NCBI RefSeq assembly: GCF_025449215.1 | Contig: NZ_CP104900.1 | Span: 3,286,001 to 3,350,000 of the forward strand | Origin: Shewanella seohaensis | Lineage (GTDB): Bacteria > Pseudomonadota > Gammaproteobacteria > Enterobacterales > Shewanellaceae | Reading direction: 5' to 3' | DNA length: 64,000 nt | The notes under the pieces: generated by a model | What the model was told of the DNA's origin: nothing | The model's input: only the letters and a program-made list of their open reading frames with translations | The model's database searches: none | Shown: piece after piece, positions 1 to 11,700 of the stretch | Position numbering within the stretch: the stretch's first letter is position 1 | Layout of the letters: every line of letters starts with the position of its first letter | Translations under genes and position numbers: made by a program

Positions 1-2229
1 ACGCTCTAAACGGGCGCTTGAGTGTTCTGGACCTTGACCTTCGTAACCGTGTGGTAACAGCATAGTCAGACCGCACAGACGGCCCCACTTTTGCTCACCA
101 GAAGACAAGAACTGGTCGATAACCACTTGCGCACAGTTAGCAAAGTCACCGAATTGGGCTTCCCAAATCGCCAGACCACCAGGTTCCGCAGTCGCATAAC
201 CGTATTCGAAGGCGAGTACTGATGCTTCAGACAATACTGAGTCAGTAATGTCGATTGGACCTTGGTCTTCAGACAAGTTACGCAGTGGTAAGTAAGTTGT
301 CGCATCGTTTTGGTTGTGCAGAACCGCGTGACGGTGGAAGAAAGTACCACGACCAGAGTCTTGACCTGTAATGCGAACACGTTGCTTGTCTTCAAGAATC
401 GTGGCGTAAGCTAAGGTTTCAGCAAAGCCCCAGTCGAGTAACTTCTCGCCCTTCGCCATCGCAACACGATCGCCATAAATTTTAGCAACGCGTGAATGCA
501 GCGGGTGGCTCTCTGGTACGTAGCTGAGCTTGTCAGCCAGCTTTTGCAGACGCTCAAGTGGCAGAGATGCTTGATACGCTTCGTCCCACTCACGGCCAAT
601 GTAAGGAGTCCAATCCACAGTGTGCAGTGTCATTGGGCGCCATTCTTTCACCACACAGTCACCTTGGTCTAAGGCGTCACGGTAGGTGTTGATCATGCTG
701 GTCACTTCATCAGCGCCGATGCTGTTTTCGGCGATCAGTTTGTCAGCGTAGATCTTACGTGGCGTTGGGTGTTTCTTGATCTTGGCATACATCAATGGCT
801 GAGTTGCACTTGGCTCGTCAGCTTCGTTGTGGCCATGACGGCGGTAACACACTAAGTCAATCACCACGTCACGTTTAAACTCGTTACGGTAATCAACAGC
901 AAGCTGTGCAACAAAGGCAACGGCTTCTGGATCGTCAGAGTTCACGTGGAAAATCGGTGCCTGAACCATCTTAGCGATGTCAGTACAGTATTCAGTTGAA
1001 CGCACATCAAAGTGGTTTGACGTTGTAAAACCAACTTGGTTGTTCACAACGATACGGATGCTGCCGCCCACTTTAAAGCCACGGGTTTGAGACATGTTGA
1101 ATGTCTCTTGCACGATACCTTGACCAGCAATTGCAGAGTCACCGTGAATCGTAATTGGCATCACCTGTAAACCGTCTTTACAACCACGGCGGTCTTGACG
1201 AGCACGGACAGAGCCCATAACCACAGGGTTAACGATTTCAAGGTGTGATGGGTTAAAGGCCAGTGCTAAGTGCACGTTGCCGCCCGGCGTTTCGAAATCT
1301 GAAGAGAAACCTTGGTGGTATTTTACGTCGCCTGAACCGTGGGTATCGGCGTGCTTACCGGCGAACTCGTCAAACAGTTCTGCTGGACGCTTACCTAACA
1401 CGTTCACCAGTACGTTTAAACGACCACGGTGAGCCATACCGACTACGATTTCTTTAGTGCCCGCTTCGCCTGCGCGATAAATGATTTCGCGCATCATAGG
1501 GACTAACGCATCGCCGCCTTCTAACGAGAAGCGTTTTGCACCAGGGAATTTAGCGCCTAAATATTTTTCAATGCCTTCAGCAGCATTTAGGCCTTCGAGA
1601 ATGCGGGTCTTAACGCTTTTATCGTAGTTGGCTTTACCTAAGGATGGTTCGAGACGTTGTTGGATCCAACGCTTCTCATCGGTATCGGTAATGTGCATGT
1701 ATTCGGCGCCAATCGAACCACAGTAAGTGGCTTTTAGCGCTTTGACTAAGTCAGCCAGCTTCATGGTTTCGCCGCCGTGGGCGAACGAGCCAGTGTTGAA
1801 CTCACGTTCCATGTCTTCTTTGGTCAGACCGTGGAATGCGGGATCTAAATCGGCAACAGGTTCACGTTTCCACAATTCTAACGGGTCGAGGTTAGCCCCT
1901 TGGTGACCACGGAAACGGTGGGCGTTGATCAGCTGTAGCACTTTAACTTGCTTAGCATCCAACTCAGGATCGGTCACACGAGCGGCGCTCTTATGACGTC
2001 CGTCCATCGCTAAACTGCGAAAATAATCACGTACTTTGGAGTGAGCCGCTTCAGGCGCGTCTTTAGAAGCACCGTTCACCGGAGGGAGATTATCAAACAC
2101 CGCTCGCCAGTCGTCTGAAACTGACTGAGGGTCCTCTTGATAGGCTTCATACATCTCTTCTACATAGGTCGAGTTCGCGCCACTCAAGTGAGACGAATCG
2201 AGCCAGGCTTTCATGATGCCTTGGTGCAT
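1..2229 (-). CDS. sucA: 2-oxoglutarate dehydrogenase E1 component (3' end outside window)
   Basis: This is the thiamine-diphosphate decarboxylase subunit of the 2-oxoglutarate dehydrogenase complex of the TCA cycle, acting with SucB and Lpd. The first 743 codons are present and the frame runs off the left edge. The start ATG at 2229 follows GGAATAGA, and the N-terminus contains KAWLDSSHLSGAN, very like E. coli SucA. Family blocks visible in order are VGMAHRGRLNVL, FNPSHLEIVNPVV, ITIHGDSAIAGQG, VVNNQVGFTTS and CYRRHGHNEADEP. It lies downstream of sdhCDAB on the same strand, the usual sdh-suc order, but a hairpin terminator separates them. Confidence 0.97.
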   Translation of the reverse strand, partial: MHQGIMKAWLDSSHLSGANSTYVEEMYEAYQEDPQSVSDDWRAVFDNLPPVNGASKDAPEAAHSKVRDYFRSLAMDGRHKSAARVTDPELDAKQVKVLQLINAHRFRGHQGANLDPLELWKREPVADLDPAFHGLTKEDMEREFNTGSFAHGGETMKLADLVKALKATYCGSIGAEYMHITDTDEKRWIQQRLEPSLGKANYDKSVKTRILEGLNAAEGIEKYLGAKFPGAKRFSLEGGDALVPMMREIIYRAGEAGTKEIVVGMAHRGRLNVLVNVLGKRPAELFDEFAGKHADTHGSGDVKYHQGFSSDFETPGGNVHLALAFNPSHLEIVNPVVMGSVRARQDRRGCKDGLQVMPITIHGDSAIAGQGIVQETFNMSQTRGFKVGGSIRIVVNNQVGFTTSNHFDVRSTEYCTDIAKMVQAPIFHVNSDDPEAVAFVAQLAVDYRNEFKRDVVIDLVCYRRHGHNEADEPSATQPLMYAKIKKHPTPRKIYADKLIAENSIGADEVTSMINTYRDALDQGDCVVKEWRPMTLHTVDWTPYIGREWDEAYQASLPLERLQKLADKLSYVPESHPLHSRVAKIYGDRVAMAKGEKLLDWGFAETLAYATILEDKQRVRITGQDSGRGTFFHRHAVLHNQNDATTYLPLRNLSEDQGPIDITDSVLSEASVLAFEYGYATAEPGGLAIWEAQFGDFANCAQVVIDQFLSSGEQKWGRLCGLTMLLPHGYEGQGPEHSSARLER

Positions 2230-2365
2230 TTCTATTCCTTTCAAACTTTATACACGTGCTTAGCCATAGTTTTTATATGCAATCTCAAGCAATTACCTTC
2301 GACGCATAAATTTTGCCGCCCCTAGATATCCAGATTTCACGGCGCGTTGTCTTCCATTACATACA

Positions 2366-2403
2366 CAAAAGAGCCACCTTCTATACCCAGAAAGTGACTC
2401 TTC
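2366..2403 (-). terminator. Hairpin terminator after sdhB
   Basis: Read on the minus strand, AGAGTCACTTT and AAGGTGGCTCT form an 11-bp stem with GT wobbles, followed by TTTT. It lies between sdhB and sucA, so it probably attenuates sdh transcription before suc. Confidence 0.7.
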
Positions 2404-2443
2404 GAGAGCTATATTATTATTGATTTAAGCTCGGGTTCTCGCA

Positions 2444-3151
2444 TTACACAGCTCGCTTAAGTAGCATTGACTTAATGTGTCCAATTGCTTTCGTCGGGTT
2501 GAGTCCTTTCGGACACACATCAACACAGTTCATGATGCCATGGCAACGGAATACGCTGTATGCATCGTCAAGCTCAGAAAGACGCTCTTCGGTCGCGGTA
2601 TCGCGGCTATCGATCAAGAAACGATAAGCATGCAACAGGCCGCTTGGTCCGACAAACTTGTCTGGGTTCCACCAGAATGATGGACAAGCCGTTGAACAAC
2701 ACGCACACATGATACACTCATAAAGACCATCTAAGTGCGCACGCTCTTCTGGCGATTGCAGATGCTCACGAGCTGGCGTCTTTTCATCGTTGATCAGGAA
2801 CGGTTTGATCTTCTCATACTGCTTGTAGAACTGAGTTAAATCAACCACTAAGTCACGCACAACAGGCATACCCGGCAGTGGACGTATTTCCAGTTTCTTA
2901 CCTTTGAAGGTAGAAATAGGCGTAATACAAGCCAGACCATTCTTACCATTCATGTTCACGCCATCACTACCACATACACCTTCACGGCATGAGCGACGGA
3001 ACGCCAACGTTGGGTCCTGTTCTTTTAACTTGATCAGTGCATCAAGCACCATCATGTCAGAGCCTTCAGCCACTTCAAGGCTGTAATCCTGCATGTAAGG
3101 TTTTGTATCTACATCAGGATTGTAACGATAAACTGCAAATTCCAATTTCAT
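2444..3151 (-). CDS. sdhB: Succinate dehydrogenase iron-sulfur subunit
   Basis: SdhB carries electrons from the SdhA flavin to quinone through three Fe-S clusters at the inner face of the cytoplasmic membrane. The 235 residues match the family length. The [2Fe-2S] ligands lie in CREGVCGSDGVNMNGKNGLAC (from about residue 55). The C-terminal ferredoxin part has CIMCACCSTACPSFWWNP and CHGIMNCVDVCPKGLNP. It is the last gene of sdhCDAB, 11 bp after sdhA. Confidence 0.98.
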   Translation of the reverse strand: MKLEFAVYRYNPDVDTKPYMQDYSLEVAEGSDMMVLDALIKLKEQDPTLAFRRSCREGVCGSDGVNMNGKNGLACITPISTFKGKKLEIRPLPGMPVVRDLVVDLTQFYKQYEKIKPFLINDEKTPAREHLQSPEERAHLDGLYECIMCACCSTACPSFWWNPDKFVGPSGLLHAYRFLIDSRDTATEERLSELDDAYSVFRCHGIMNCVDVCPKGLNPTKAIGHIKSMLLKRAV

Positions 3152-3162
3152 CTTTGCAACTC

Positions 3163-4929
3163 CTAGTAGGTACGTTTCTTCGGCGGGAATGCTTCACGTA
3201 ACTTAGGCGCCATATTCACAGCACGACGGTCCATGGTTTCAGTCACAGGGTCAAACAGGGTGTGACATAACCAGTTATCATCATCACGCTCTAAATAGTC
3301 TTCGCGTGAGTGCGCCCCACGACTCTCTTTACGGAAGTTAGCCGCGTAAGCCGTGGCGATGGCCGTTGCCATCAGGTTGTCTAACTCTAAACATTCAATA
3401 CGTTGAGTGTTGAATTCACGAGAGTTATCAGACAATTTGGCATTTTCTAAACGCTTACGGATAGCTTTTAACTGCTCTAAACCTTCTGCCATTGCATCGC
3501 CACGGCGGAATACAGAGAAGTTTAATTGCATGCAAAGTTGTAAATCTTTACGGATTTGCGCTGGGTCTTCGCCAGACTTGTTGCTTTCCCAGCGGTTTAA
3601 GCGTGCTAAAGTCGCTTGAATTTCCGCATCGGTAGCATCTTTAGGATCAGCAGTCTCATCCAGTGCCTTACCCAAGTGTTGACCCGCTGCGCGGCCAAAG
3701 ACCACTAAGTCAAGTAGCGAGTTACCACCTAAACGGTTGGCACCGTGTACCGATACACAGGCAATTTCGCCTACGGCGAATAAACCAACCACATCTTGCT
3801 CGCTGCCGTCTTCATTCTTACGAATCACCTGACCGCTCACCTTAGCAGGTAGACCACCCATCATATAGTGACAGGTTGGCAGAACAGGGATTGGGCCATC
3901 GGCCGGATCGATATGCGCGAAGGTACGAGACAGTTCACATACGCCAGGTAGACGTGCTTCGAGGGTCTCTTTACCTAAGTGATCAAGTTTCAGCAAGCAG
4001 TGAGGACCTAATGGGCCATCGAGACCACGACCTTCACGAATTTCAGTCATCATAGAACGTGCAACCACGTCACGCGATGCTAAGTCTTTCGCGTTTGGCG
4101 CATAACGCTCCATGAAACGCTCGCCGTCTTTGTTTAGCAGATATCCGCCTTCACCACGACAGCCTTCAGTGACCAGTACACCCGCGCCGGCGATACCGGT
4201 TGGGTGGAACTGCCACATTTCCATATCTTGCATCTGCACACCAGCGCGCATCGCCATACCGACGCCGTCACCCGTGTTGATGTGAGCGTTAGTGGTAGAG
4301 GCGTAGATACGGCCAGCACCACCTGTCGCGAGTACAGTGGCTTTGGCTTTGAAGTAAACAATCTCACCGGTTTCGATTTCGATTGCAGTACAGCCAACGA
4401 TAGCACCATCTTCGTTTTTCACGAGATCCAGTGCGTACCACTCAGAGAAGACTTGGGTCTTATGCTTAACGTTCTGCTGGTATAGGCAGTGGAGTAGCGC
4501 GTGACCAGTACGGTCGGCCGCAGCAGCGGTACGAGCTGCTTGCTCGCCACCGAAGTTTTTAGACTGGCCGCCAAAAGGACGCTGATAGATCTTACCGTTT
4601 TCGAAACGAGAGAATGGTAGACCCATATGCTCAAGCTCGATAATGGCTTCTGGACCGGTTTGACACATAAATTCGATAGCGTCTTGGTCACCGATAAAGT
4701 CGGAACCTTTTACCGTATCGTACATGTGTTGTTCCCAATGGTCTTCATGGGCGTTTCCTAGGGCTACGGTAATACCACCCTGGGCTGAAACGGTATGAGA
4801 ACGCGTTGGAAATACTTTAGATAACAGCGCGCAGCTCTTACCTTCTTTAGAAATCTGTAGTGCAGCTCGCATACCCGCGCCACCGGCGCCAATCACTACA
4901 GCATCAAATTCACGAACTGGAATACTCAC
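3163..4929 (-). CDS. sdhA: Succinate dehydrogenase flavoprotein subunit
   Basis: SdhA oxidises succinate to fumarate using covalently bound FAD. The 588 residues match E. coli. The FAD Rossmann motif [14 protein letters not shown] is at residues 11-24. The covalent flavin histidine is in [10 protein letters not shown] (His45). The family blocks [21 protein letters not shown] and [19 protein letters not shown] are present. It directly abuts sdhD and is followed by sdhB in one operon. Confidence 0.98.
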   Translation of the reverse strand: MSIPVREFDAVVIGAGGAGMRAALQISKEGKSCALLSKVFPTRSHTVSAQGGITVALGNAHEDHWEQHMYDTVKGSDFIGDQDAIEFMCQTGPEAIIELEHMGLPFSRFENGKIYQRPFGGQSKNFGGEQAARTAAAADRTGHALLHCLYQQNVKHKTQVFSEWYALDLVKNEDGAIVGCTAIEIETGEIVYFKAKATVLATGGAGRIYASTTNAHINTGDGVGMAMRAGVQMQDMEMWQFHPTGIAGAGVLVTEGCRGEGGYLLNKDGERFMERYAPNAKDLASRDVVARSMMTEIREGRGLDGPLGPHCLLKLDHLGKETLEARLPGVCELSRTFAHIDPADGPIPVLPTCHYMMGGLPAKVSGQVIRKNEDGSEQDVVGLFAVGEIACVSVHGANRLGGNSLLDLVVFGRAAGQHLGKALDETADPKDATDAEIQATLARLNRWESNKSGEDPAQIRKDLQLCMQLNFSVFRRGDAMAEGLEQLKAIRKRLENAKLSDNSREFNTQRIECLELDNLMATAIATAYAANFRKESRGAHSREDYLERDDDNWLCHTLFDPVTETMDRRAVNMAPKLREAFPPKKRTY

Positions 4930-5277
4930 TTAAACACCCCACACAATAACAATGCCAGCAGCCAGATAACAAAAGACGGTGACGACGAAGGTGAACTGTA
5001 AAACACCGCGTAACGAAGTGCACTTGACGTAATCCGTCAATACTTGCCATACACCAATCCAGGCGTGAACAAGCAGTGCAACCAGCGCAAGCAGGGTAAA
5101 CACTTTCATTGGCAGAGCGCTAAACAGGCCGTGCCAAACGTCATAGGTGAGAGGGGAACTACATGCAATAAAGCCAACCATGAAAATGGTATAACAGGCG
5201 AGGATTACTGCACTAGCGCGTAGTAGAATAAAATCATGAACGCCACTGCGTCCAAGACTCGCTGCATTTGTTACCAT
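4930..5277 (-). CDS. sdhD: Succinate dehydrogenase membrane anchor subunit D
   Basis: SdhD is the second membrane anchor of complex II and shares heme b and the quinone site with SdhC. From the ATG at 5277 the product is 115 residues, the same as E. coli SdhD, and begins MVTNAASLGRSGVHDFILLR, close to the E. coli N-terminus. Three hydrophobic segments are visible, and HAWIGVWQVLTDYVK matches the conserved anchor block. A longer in-frame extension to 5436 lies inside sdhC and is not the start. The gene overlaps the end of sdhC by 7 bp. Confidence 0.95.
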   Translation of the reverse strand: MVTNAASLGRSGVHDFILLRASAVILACYTIFMVGFIACSSPLTYDVWHGLFSALPMKVFTLLALVALLVHAWIGVWQVLTDYVKCTSLRGVLQFTFVVTVFCYLAAGIVIVWGV

Positions 5278-5666
5278 ACCCATAACCCCGCTAAAATTGA
5301 AAAGGCTACCGTCAGTACAAATACAGCTTTCGCTGAGGCGGTGCCCGAAGCCAACTCTTCCCAACGACCGGTATCCATTACTAAGTGGCGTAGGCCACCG
5401 AATAAGTGATAAGCCAGTGCAGTCAAAATGCCCCACATGATGAACTTCACAACGAAGTTATCAAACAGAGATTGTACGCCTGCGAAACTTTCAGCGGAGG
5501 CTAAAGATGAATTTAGCAACCAGATAAGAATGCCGACGGCAAACAGCATGATGACACCGGAAACACGGTGTAGGATTGACGCAATCGCTGTTGCAGGAAA
5601 GCGAATGGTCTGCAGATCTAGATGGACAGGTCTTTGCTTTTTCACGTTCTGCTCACTCTGCTCCAT
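5271..5666 (-). CDS. sdhC: Succinate dehydrogenase cytochrome b556 subunit
   Basis: SdhC is the cytochrome b subunit of complex II, a membrane protein with three helices. The 131 residues include NVKKQRPVHLDLQTIRFPAT and ASILHRVSGVI, both near-identical to E. coli SdhC. The heme-ligand region is FIMWGILTALAYHLFGGLRH. It is the first gene of sdhCDAB and is transcribed away from gltA. Confidence 0.96.
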   Translation of the reverse strand: MEQSEQNVKKQRPVHLDLQTIRFPATAIASILHRVSGVIMLFAVGILIWLLNSSLASAESFAGVQSLFDNFVVKFIMWGILTALAYHLFGGLRHLVMDTGRWEELASGTASAKAVFVLTVAFSILAGLWVW

Positions 5667-6082
5667 TGAGCATTATTTTTGTTATGTGAACCGCTTTTGT
5701 ACAAACTTTAAACCGAGGGGTAAATCAGGGCAAAAGTAAACACAAAAGCAAAGTTTAAACAAACAGATAACTATTTGAACACTCACTTATTTAACATGTA
5801 AACAAAGGGTGTTTTAACATCATCGTTTGCAGCCATTATTAGGCGGAGGCAAGTATACTCGCGCGAAATGTCAAATACAAACATCACAGAATGCAAATTT
5901 TGTTTTTTTAAGGATATTTTCACCTAAGTGCCAGCTGCACCAAGGAAAGTAAAGAGATTTATACCATGGTCTAACAAATTTAAACGCTTATTTAAATTGA
6001 AATGTGATCTAGAATGGCTGTAAAGTAATGGCGGTTTGACATGCCGCACTCACAGATAAGAACGAAGTAAGGAGAACGGGGT
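5667..6082. promoter_or_regulatory. Divergent control region between sdhCDAB and gltA
   Basis: This 416-bp AT-rich stretch has no credible ORF and separates the two divergent TCA units, so both promoters should lie here. A good ribosome binding site, AAGGAGAACGGGGT, sits before gltA. A half-site-like TGTGAACCG is near 5685, but I cannot assign a regulator from sequence alone. Confidence 0.6.
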
Positions 6083-7369
6083 ATGGCTGATTTAAAAGCC
6101 AAATTAGAATTACCAGGGAACGACTCGATAGAATTGCCAGTAAAGCAAGGATCCGCTGGTTTTGACGTAATCGATATCAGTAAACTTGGCAGCAAGGGTT
6201 ACTTCACTTTTGATCCAGGTTTTCTCGCGACAGCCTCCTGTGAATCTGCAATTACCTATATCGATGGCGATCAAGGTATATTGTTACACCGCGGCTATCC
6301 AATCGAGCAACTCGCCGTTGACTCAGATTACTTAGACCTGTGTTACCTGCTGCTTTACGGTGAACTGCCGACGAAAGAGCAATATGCTGAATTTGTACAC
6401 ACAGTAAAAACCCACACTATGGTTCATGAGCAACTCGCCTTCTTCTTTAGAGGTTTCCGTCGTGATGCTCATCCTATGGCGATGTTATGTGGTGTCACTG
6501 GTGCATTGTCTGCATTTTATCAAGACTCACTCGATGTCAACGATCCTCGCCACCGCGAAATCGCCGCTTATCGCTTAGTCTCCAAAATGCCAACGATTGC
6601 CGCTATGTGCTACAAGTACTCTTCTGGCCAGCCATTCGTTTACCCACGCAATGACTTAAGCTACGCAGGCAACTTCTTAAGCATGATGTTTGCCGTTCCT
6701 TGTGAAGAGTACAAGGTAAACCCAATCGTTGAACGTGCTATGGACCGTATCTTCATTCTACATGCGGATCACGAACAAAACGCGTCAACGTCAACCGTAC
6801 GTTTAGCCGGTTCTTCAGGCGCGAATCCATTCGCGTGTATCGCTGCGGGTATTGCTTCTCTATGGGGCCCTGCACACGGCGGCGCGAACGAAGCTTGTCT
6901 ACAAATGTTAGAAGAAATCGGTTCAGTGGACCGTATTCCTGAATTCATCGCCCGTGCGAAAGACAAGAACGACCCATTCCGTCTGATGGGCTTCGGACAC
7001 CGTGTTTACAAAAACTTTGACCCACGTGCCAAAGTCATGCGTGAAACCTGTCACGAAGTGTTAAAAGAGCTGAAAGTACAAGATCCATTATTAGATGTTG
7101 CAATGGAACTTGAACGTATCGCACTGGAAGACGAGTACTTCATTTCGAAGAAACTCTATCCAAACGTCGATTTCTACTCTGGCATCATCATGAAAGCCAT
7201 TGGTATTCCAACTAGCATGTTCACTGTACTGTTTGCATTAGCACGTACCGTGGGTTGGATTGCTCACTGGAAAGAAATGTTGGATCAACCAGGTCACAAG
7301 ATCAGCCGTCCACGTCAGCTATATACTGGCGAGACTGCGCGTGACTTCGTTAGCCAAGATAAACGTTAA
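6083..7369 (+). CDS. gltA: Citrate synthase (type I, hexameric)
   Basis: GltA condenses acetyl-CoA with oxaloacetate to form citrate, the first TCA step. The product has 428 residues against 427 in E. coli. The conserved active-site blocks are HADHEQNAS (His near 227), [17 protein letters not shown] (His near 306) and PNVDFYSG (Asp near 362). The start ATG follows AAGGAGAACGGGGT. It is a single-gene unit with its own terminator, divergent from sdhCDAB. Confidence 0.98.
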   Translation: MADLKAKLELPGNDSIELPVKQGSAGFDVIDISKLGSKGYFTFDPGFLATASCESAITYIDGDQGILLHRGYPIEQLAVDSDYLDLCYLLLYGELPTKEQYAEFVHTVKTHTMVHEQLAFFFRGFRRDAHPMAMLCGVTGALSAFYQDSLDVNDPRHREIAAYRLVSKMPTIAAMCYKYSSGQPFVYPRNDLSYAGNFLSMMFAVPCEEYKVNPIVERAMDRIFILHADHEQNASTSTVRLAGSSGANPFACIAAGIASLWGPAHGGANEACLQMLEEIGSVDRIPEFIARAKDKNDPFRLMGFGHRVYKNFDPRAKVMRETCHEVLKELKVQDPLLDVAMELERIALEDEYFISKKLYPNVDFYSGIIMKAIGIPTSMFTVLFALARTVGWIAHWKEMLDQPGHKISRPRQLYTGETARDFVSQDKR

Positions 7370-7385
7370 ACTGCATTTATCGATA

Positions 7386-7409
7386 AAAGCGCCCTCTGGG
7401 CGCTTTTTT
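7386..7409 (+). terminator. Intrinsic terminator of gltA
   Basis: AAAGCGCCC and GGGCGCTTT form a stem around a TCT loop, followed by a T-run, 17 bp after the gltA stop. Confidence 0.9.
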
Positions 7410-7652
7410 ATTGATATTTTTTATCCCCGCCCTTCTCTCTCCCATCAGTCCCGCTAGCACAATAGCCAATCTCCCCCACAGGTTATTTAGCATTTCTCAT
7501 CACTTTTTAAACTTTTTAGCTACATTTAGTAAGTTTGCCTAATCCACAATCTCATAATTTTAAGTTAATCTACTGAAATTAATGTATTTTTAATTTTGGC
7601 ATGTTTTTCGCTTTAAGATGGCATCACAAAAATGACAACAGGTAATACTCTT

Positions 7653-8729
7653 ATGGAAAAGTCAAAAATTGCTAAGTTCGCCCTACCCGTGCTGTTAGTG
7701 TCAATGTTAGCGGCATGCGGCGAAGAGGAAGTGGCTAAAAAAGAAGAACAATATGCCATCCCCGTCGAAACCACTACCGTACTGCAGGGTAATGTGTCTT
7801 CGTTTTATAGCACTACGGCGACCCTCGAAGCTCCGCAGGAAGCCAATGTCGTCAGCCGCATTGCCGGCCTTATCGAAGCCATTAATGTCGAAGAAGGTGA
7901 CCGGGTACAAAAAGGCCAAATCCTCGCGGTTATCGATGCTAAACGTCAGCAATACGATCTCGACCGCTCCGAAGCCGAAGTGAAAATCATCGAGCAAGAG
8001 TTAAACCGTTTAAAGAAAATGAGCAACAAAGAGTTTATCAGTGCCGACTCGATGGCCAAGCTTGAGTACAACCTACAAGCTGCTATCGCCAAACGCGATC
8101 TTGCCGAACTACAAGTCAAAGAAAGCCATGTGGTCTCCCCCATCAATGGCATTATTGCTAAGCGTTATGTGAAGGCCGGTAACATGGCGAAAGAGTTTGG
8201 GGATCTGTTTTATATCGTCAATCAAGACGAACTGCACGGGATTGTGCATTTACCCGAGCAGCAATTAACTAGCCTGCGTTTAGGCCAAGAAGCCCAAGTC
8301 TTTAGCAATCAACAGAGCAAAAACGCTATCCACGCGAAAGTACTGCGCATCAGCCCAGTGGTCGACCCACAGAGCGGCACCTTTAAAGTGACGTTAGCCG
8401 TACCGAATCAGAATGCCCATTTAAAGGCCGGTATGTTCACTCGGGTCGAATTGAAGTATGACACCCATGAGAATGTAATAACCGTGCCCTACAGCGCCCT
8501 GATCAACCAAGACAACAGACAAGCCCTGTATGTGATTGACGGCACGAGCGCAGACCATCGCGCCAACCGCCGTGAAGTCGAAATTGGTTACCGTGAAGGC
8601 GACGCGGTGGAAGTGGTCTCCGGCCTCAAACCCGGCGAACAAGTCGTGACCCGTGGCCAGCAAAATTTGAAAGACCAATCCTTAGTTGAAGTCATTACCC
8701 CACTCCATTTGGCCTCAGCGAAGAACTGA
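7653..8729 (+). CDS. RND efflux periplasmic adaptor lipoprotein (MFP family)
   Basis: This membrane-fusion protein should link the two downstream RND permeases to an outer-membrane channel. The start at 7653 is chosen over an in-frame ATG at 7632 because it follows ACAGGTAATACTCTT and gives a proper signal: MEKSKIAKF, a hydrophobic core and the lipobox MLAACG. The lipoyl-like hairpin is visible at VVSRIAGLIEAINVEEGD and VKESHVVSPINGIIAKRYVK, with a coiled-coil segment between. Adaptor beta-barrel and proximal domains follow (GTFKVTLAVPN, GLKPGEQVVTRGQ). It lies 12 bp before the first permease. No outer-membrane factor is encoded nearby. Confidence 0.93.
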   Translation: MEKSKIAKFALPVLLVSMLAACGEEEVAKKEEQYAIPVETTTVLQGNVSSFYSTTATLEAPQEANVVSRIAGLIEAINVEEGDRVQKGQILAVIDAKRQQYDLDRSEAEVKIIEQELNRLKKMSNKEFISADSMAKLEYNLQAAIAKRDLAELQVKESHVVSPINGIIAKRYVKAGNMAKEFGDLFYIVNQDELHGIVHLPEQQLTSLRLGQEAQVFSNQQSKNAIHAKVLRISPVVDPQSGTFKVTLAVPNQNAHLKAGMFTRVELKYDTHENVITVPYSALINQDNRQALYVIDGTSADHRANRREVEIGYREGDAVEVVSGLKPGEQVVTRGQQNLKDQSLVEVITPLHLASAKN

Positions 8730-8741
8730 TAGGAGTCTTTC

Positions 8742-11700
8742 ATGTCAATCATCAGCACCTCAGTTAAACGGCCTGTCACAGTATGGATGTTCATGCTGGC
8801 CATTATGTTATTCGGTATGGTAGGGTTTTCGCGCTTAGCGGTAAAACTCCTACCCGATTTAAGCTACCCCACCTTGACCATTCGAACCATGTACGACGGT
8901 GCTGCGCCCGTTGAAGTGGAGCAACTGGTTTCAAAACCCATTGAAGAAGCCGTCGGTGTGGTGAAAGGCTTGCGTAAGATAAGCTCTATCTCCCGCTCTG
9001 GCATGTCCGATGTGGTACTCGAGTTTGAATGGGGCACCACAATGGATATGGCAAGCCTCGATGTGCGCGAAAAACTCGACACTATCGCCCTGCCACTGGA
9101 TGTTAAAAAGCCATTATTGCTGCGCTTTAACCCCAATTTAGATCCAATTATGCGCCTCGCGCTGTCAGTCCCGAATGCATCAGAGGCCGAACTCAAGCAG
9201 ATGCGTACCTACGCGGAGGAAGAACTTAAACGCCGTTTAGAAGCCCTTTCAGGTGTAGCTGCGGTGCGTTTATCCGGTGGTTTAGAGCAGGAAGTGCATA
9301 TTCAGCTCAATCAGGAAAAATTATCCCAGCTCAATTTGAATGCCGATGATATTAAACGCCGCATCAACGAGGAAAACATCAACTTATCTGCGGGTAAAGT
9401 GATCCAAGGCGACCGCGAATATCTGGTTCGTACCCTTAACCAATTCAATTCATTGGAAGAACTGGGGCAAGTCATCGTCTATCGCGACGCACAGACCTTA
9501 GTACGTCTATTTGAAGTTGCCACCATTACCGATGCCTTTAAAGAGCGTAGCGATATCACCCGTATCGGCAGCCAAGAGTCGATTGAACTGGCTATCTATA
9601 AGGAAGGTGATGCCAACACGGTCGCGGTGGCCAAGAAGCTGCGCGATGAGCTAGTCAAAATCAACCAAGATCCTAAGCAAAACAAACTGGAAGTGATTTA
9701 CGACCAGTCCGAGTTTATTGAGAGTGCCGTAAGCGAAGTCACCTCCTCTGCGCTAATGGGCAGCATTTTGTCTATGTTGGTGATTTACCTGTTCCTGCGC
9801 AATATTATCCCGACGCTGATCATCTCAATCTCCATCCCCTTCTCGGTGATTGCCACCTTTAACATGATGTACTTTGCCGATATCAGCTTAAACATCATGT
9901 CATTAGGCGGTATTGCGCTCGCTATCGGTCTCTTAGTCGACAACGCTATTGTGGTGCTGGAGAACATCGACCGCTGCCGTAGCGAAGGCATGAACAAGTT
10001 AGATGCGGCAGTGACAGGGACTAAAGAAGTGGCGGGTGCGATTTTCGCCTCGACCATGACCACGCTTGCAGTGTTTGTCCCCTTGGTATTTGTCGATGGT
10101 ATTGCGGGCGCCCTATTCTCTGATCAAGCCCTCACAGTGACCTTTGCCCTACTCGCATCACTCTTGGTGGCATTAACCTCAATTCCAATGCTGGCCTCCC
10201 GCGAAGGCTTTACAGCACTGCCAGAACTCATCAAGAAAACCCCGAAGGAGAAACCCACTACTAAGCTCGGTAAGTTAAAACACTATAGTGCGACGGTATT
10301 TTCCTTCCCGATTGTGTTGCTCTTTAGCTACTTACCGAGTGCATTGCTGACTTTAGCGTTAGTGATTGGCCGTTTCTTCTCTTGGCTGCTTGGGTTAGTG
10401 ATGCGCCCACTCAGCAGTGGTTTTAACTTTGTTTACCACGCTATCGAGTCGGTTTATCACAAACTATTGGCAATGGCGCTGCGTAAACAAGTCGCCACTT
10501 TGTTACTGACCATAGGGATCACTGGCGCCTGTATTAGCTTGCTCCCCGCCTTGGCATGGAGCTCATCCCACCGATGAACCAAGGGGAGTTTTATGTGGAG
10601 ATCCTGCTGCCTCCTGGCACTGCGGTCGGTGAAACCGATAAAGTACTGCAACAACTCGCGATGTCGATTAAAGATAGACCCGAAGTCAAGCATGCCTACA
10701 GCCAAGCGGGCAGCGGCGGCCTAATGACCTCTGATACCGCACGTGGTGGCGAAAACTGGGGACGTTTACAGGTCGTACTGAGCGATCACACGGCTTACCA
10801 TCAGGTGACACAAGTGCTGCGTGATACCGCGCGCCGCATTCCAGAGCTGGAAGCTAAAATCGAGCAACCTGAACTCTTTAGCTTTAAAACCCCATTGGAG
10901 ATTGAGCTTTCGGGTTACGATTTACACTTACTTAAGCGCAGTGCCGATAATCTGGTTAAGGCGCTTTCCGCCTCCGATCGCTTTGCCGATGTGAATACTA
11001 GCCTGCGTGATGGTCAGCCAGAACTCAGCATTCGCTTCGACCATGCTCGCTTAGCCGCCTTAGGCATGGATGCGCCCACAGTCGCCAATCGTATTGCCCA
11101 GCGCGTTGGCGGTACAGTTGCCAGCCAATACACAGTCCGCGACCGCAAAATTGATATTTTAGTGCGTAGCGAACTGGATGAGCGGGATCAAATCAGTGAT
11201 ATCGATGCACTCATCATCAACCCGAACAGCCAGCAACCGATTGCCCTAAGCGCCGTGGCCGAAGTGTCATTGCAATTAGGCCCCTCGGCGATTAACCGCA
11301 TCAGCCAACAACGAGTGGCCTTAGTATCGGCCAACCTTGCCTATGGCGACTTAAGTGATGCGGTGGCCGAAGCGCAGCAAATTTTGTCTGCACAGGTGTT
11401 GCCCGCCTCGGTTCAAGCACGCTTTGGTGGACAAAATGAGGAAATGGAGCATTCATTCCAATCACTGAAGATTGCGCTGATCCTAGCGGTTTTCCTGGTG
11501 TACTTAGTGATGGCGAGTCAATTCGAATCACTGCTGCATCCGCTGCTAATTTTATTCGCCGTGCCGATGGCGCTGGCAGGTAGCGTGCTTGGTCTTTATA
11601 TCACCCAAACCCATTTGAGTGTGGTGGTGTTTATCGGCCTTATCATGCTCGCGGGGATTGTGGTCAACAACGCCATCGTACTGGTAGATAGAATTAATCA

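Noticed and set aside
5278..5436. Longer N-terminus of sdhD
   Set aside because: The extension lies entirely within sdhC; the ATG at 5277 gives the E. coli-like length and N-terminus.
10540..10580. Programmed frameshifting or a real split of the RND permease
   Set aside because: No slippery heptamer with a downstream pseudoknot is evident, and the same kind of one-base change is seen in unrelated genes of the window.
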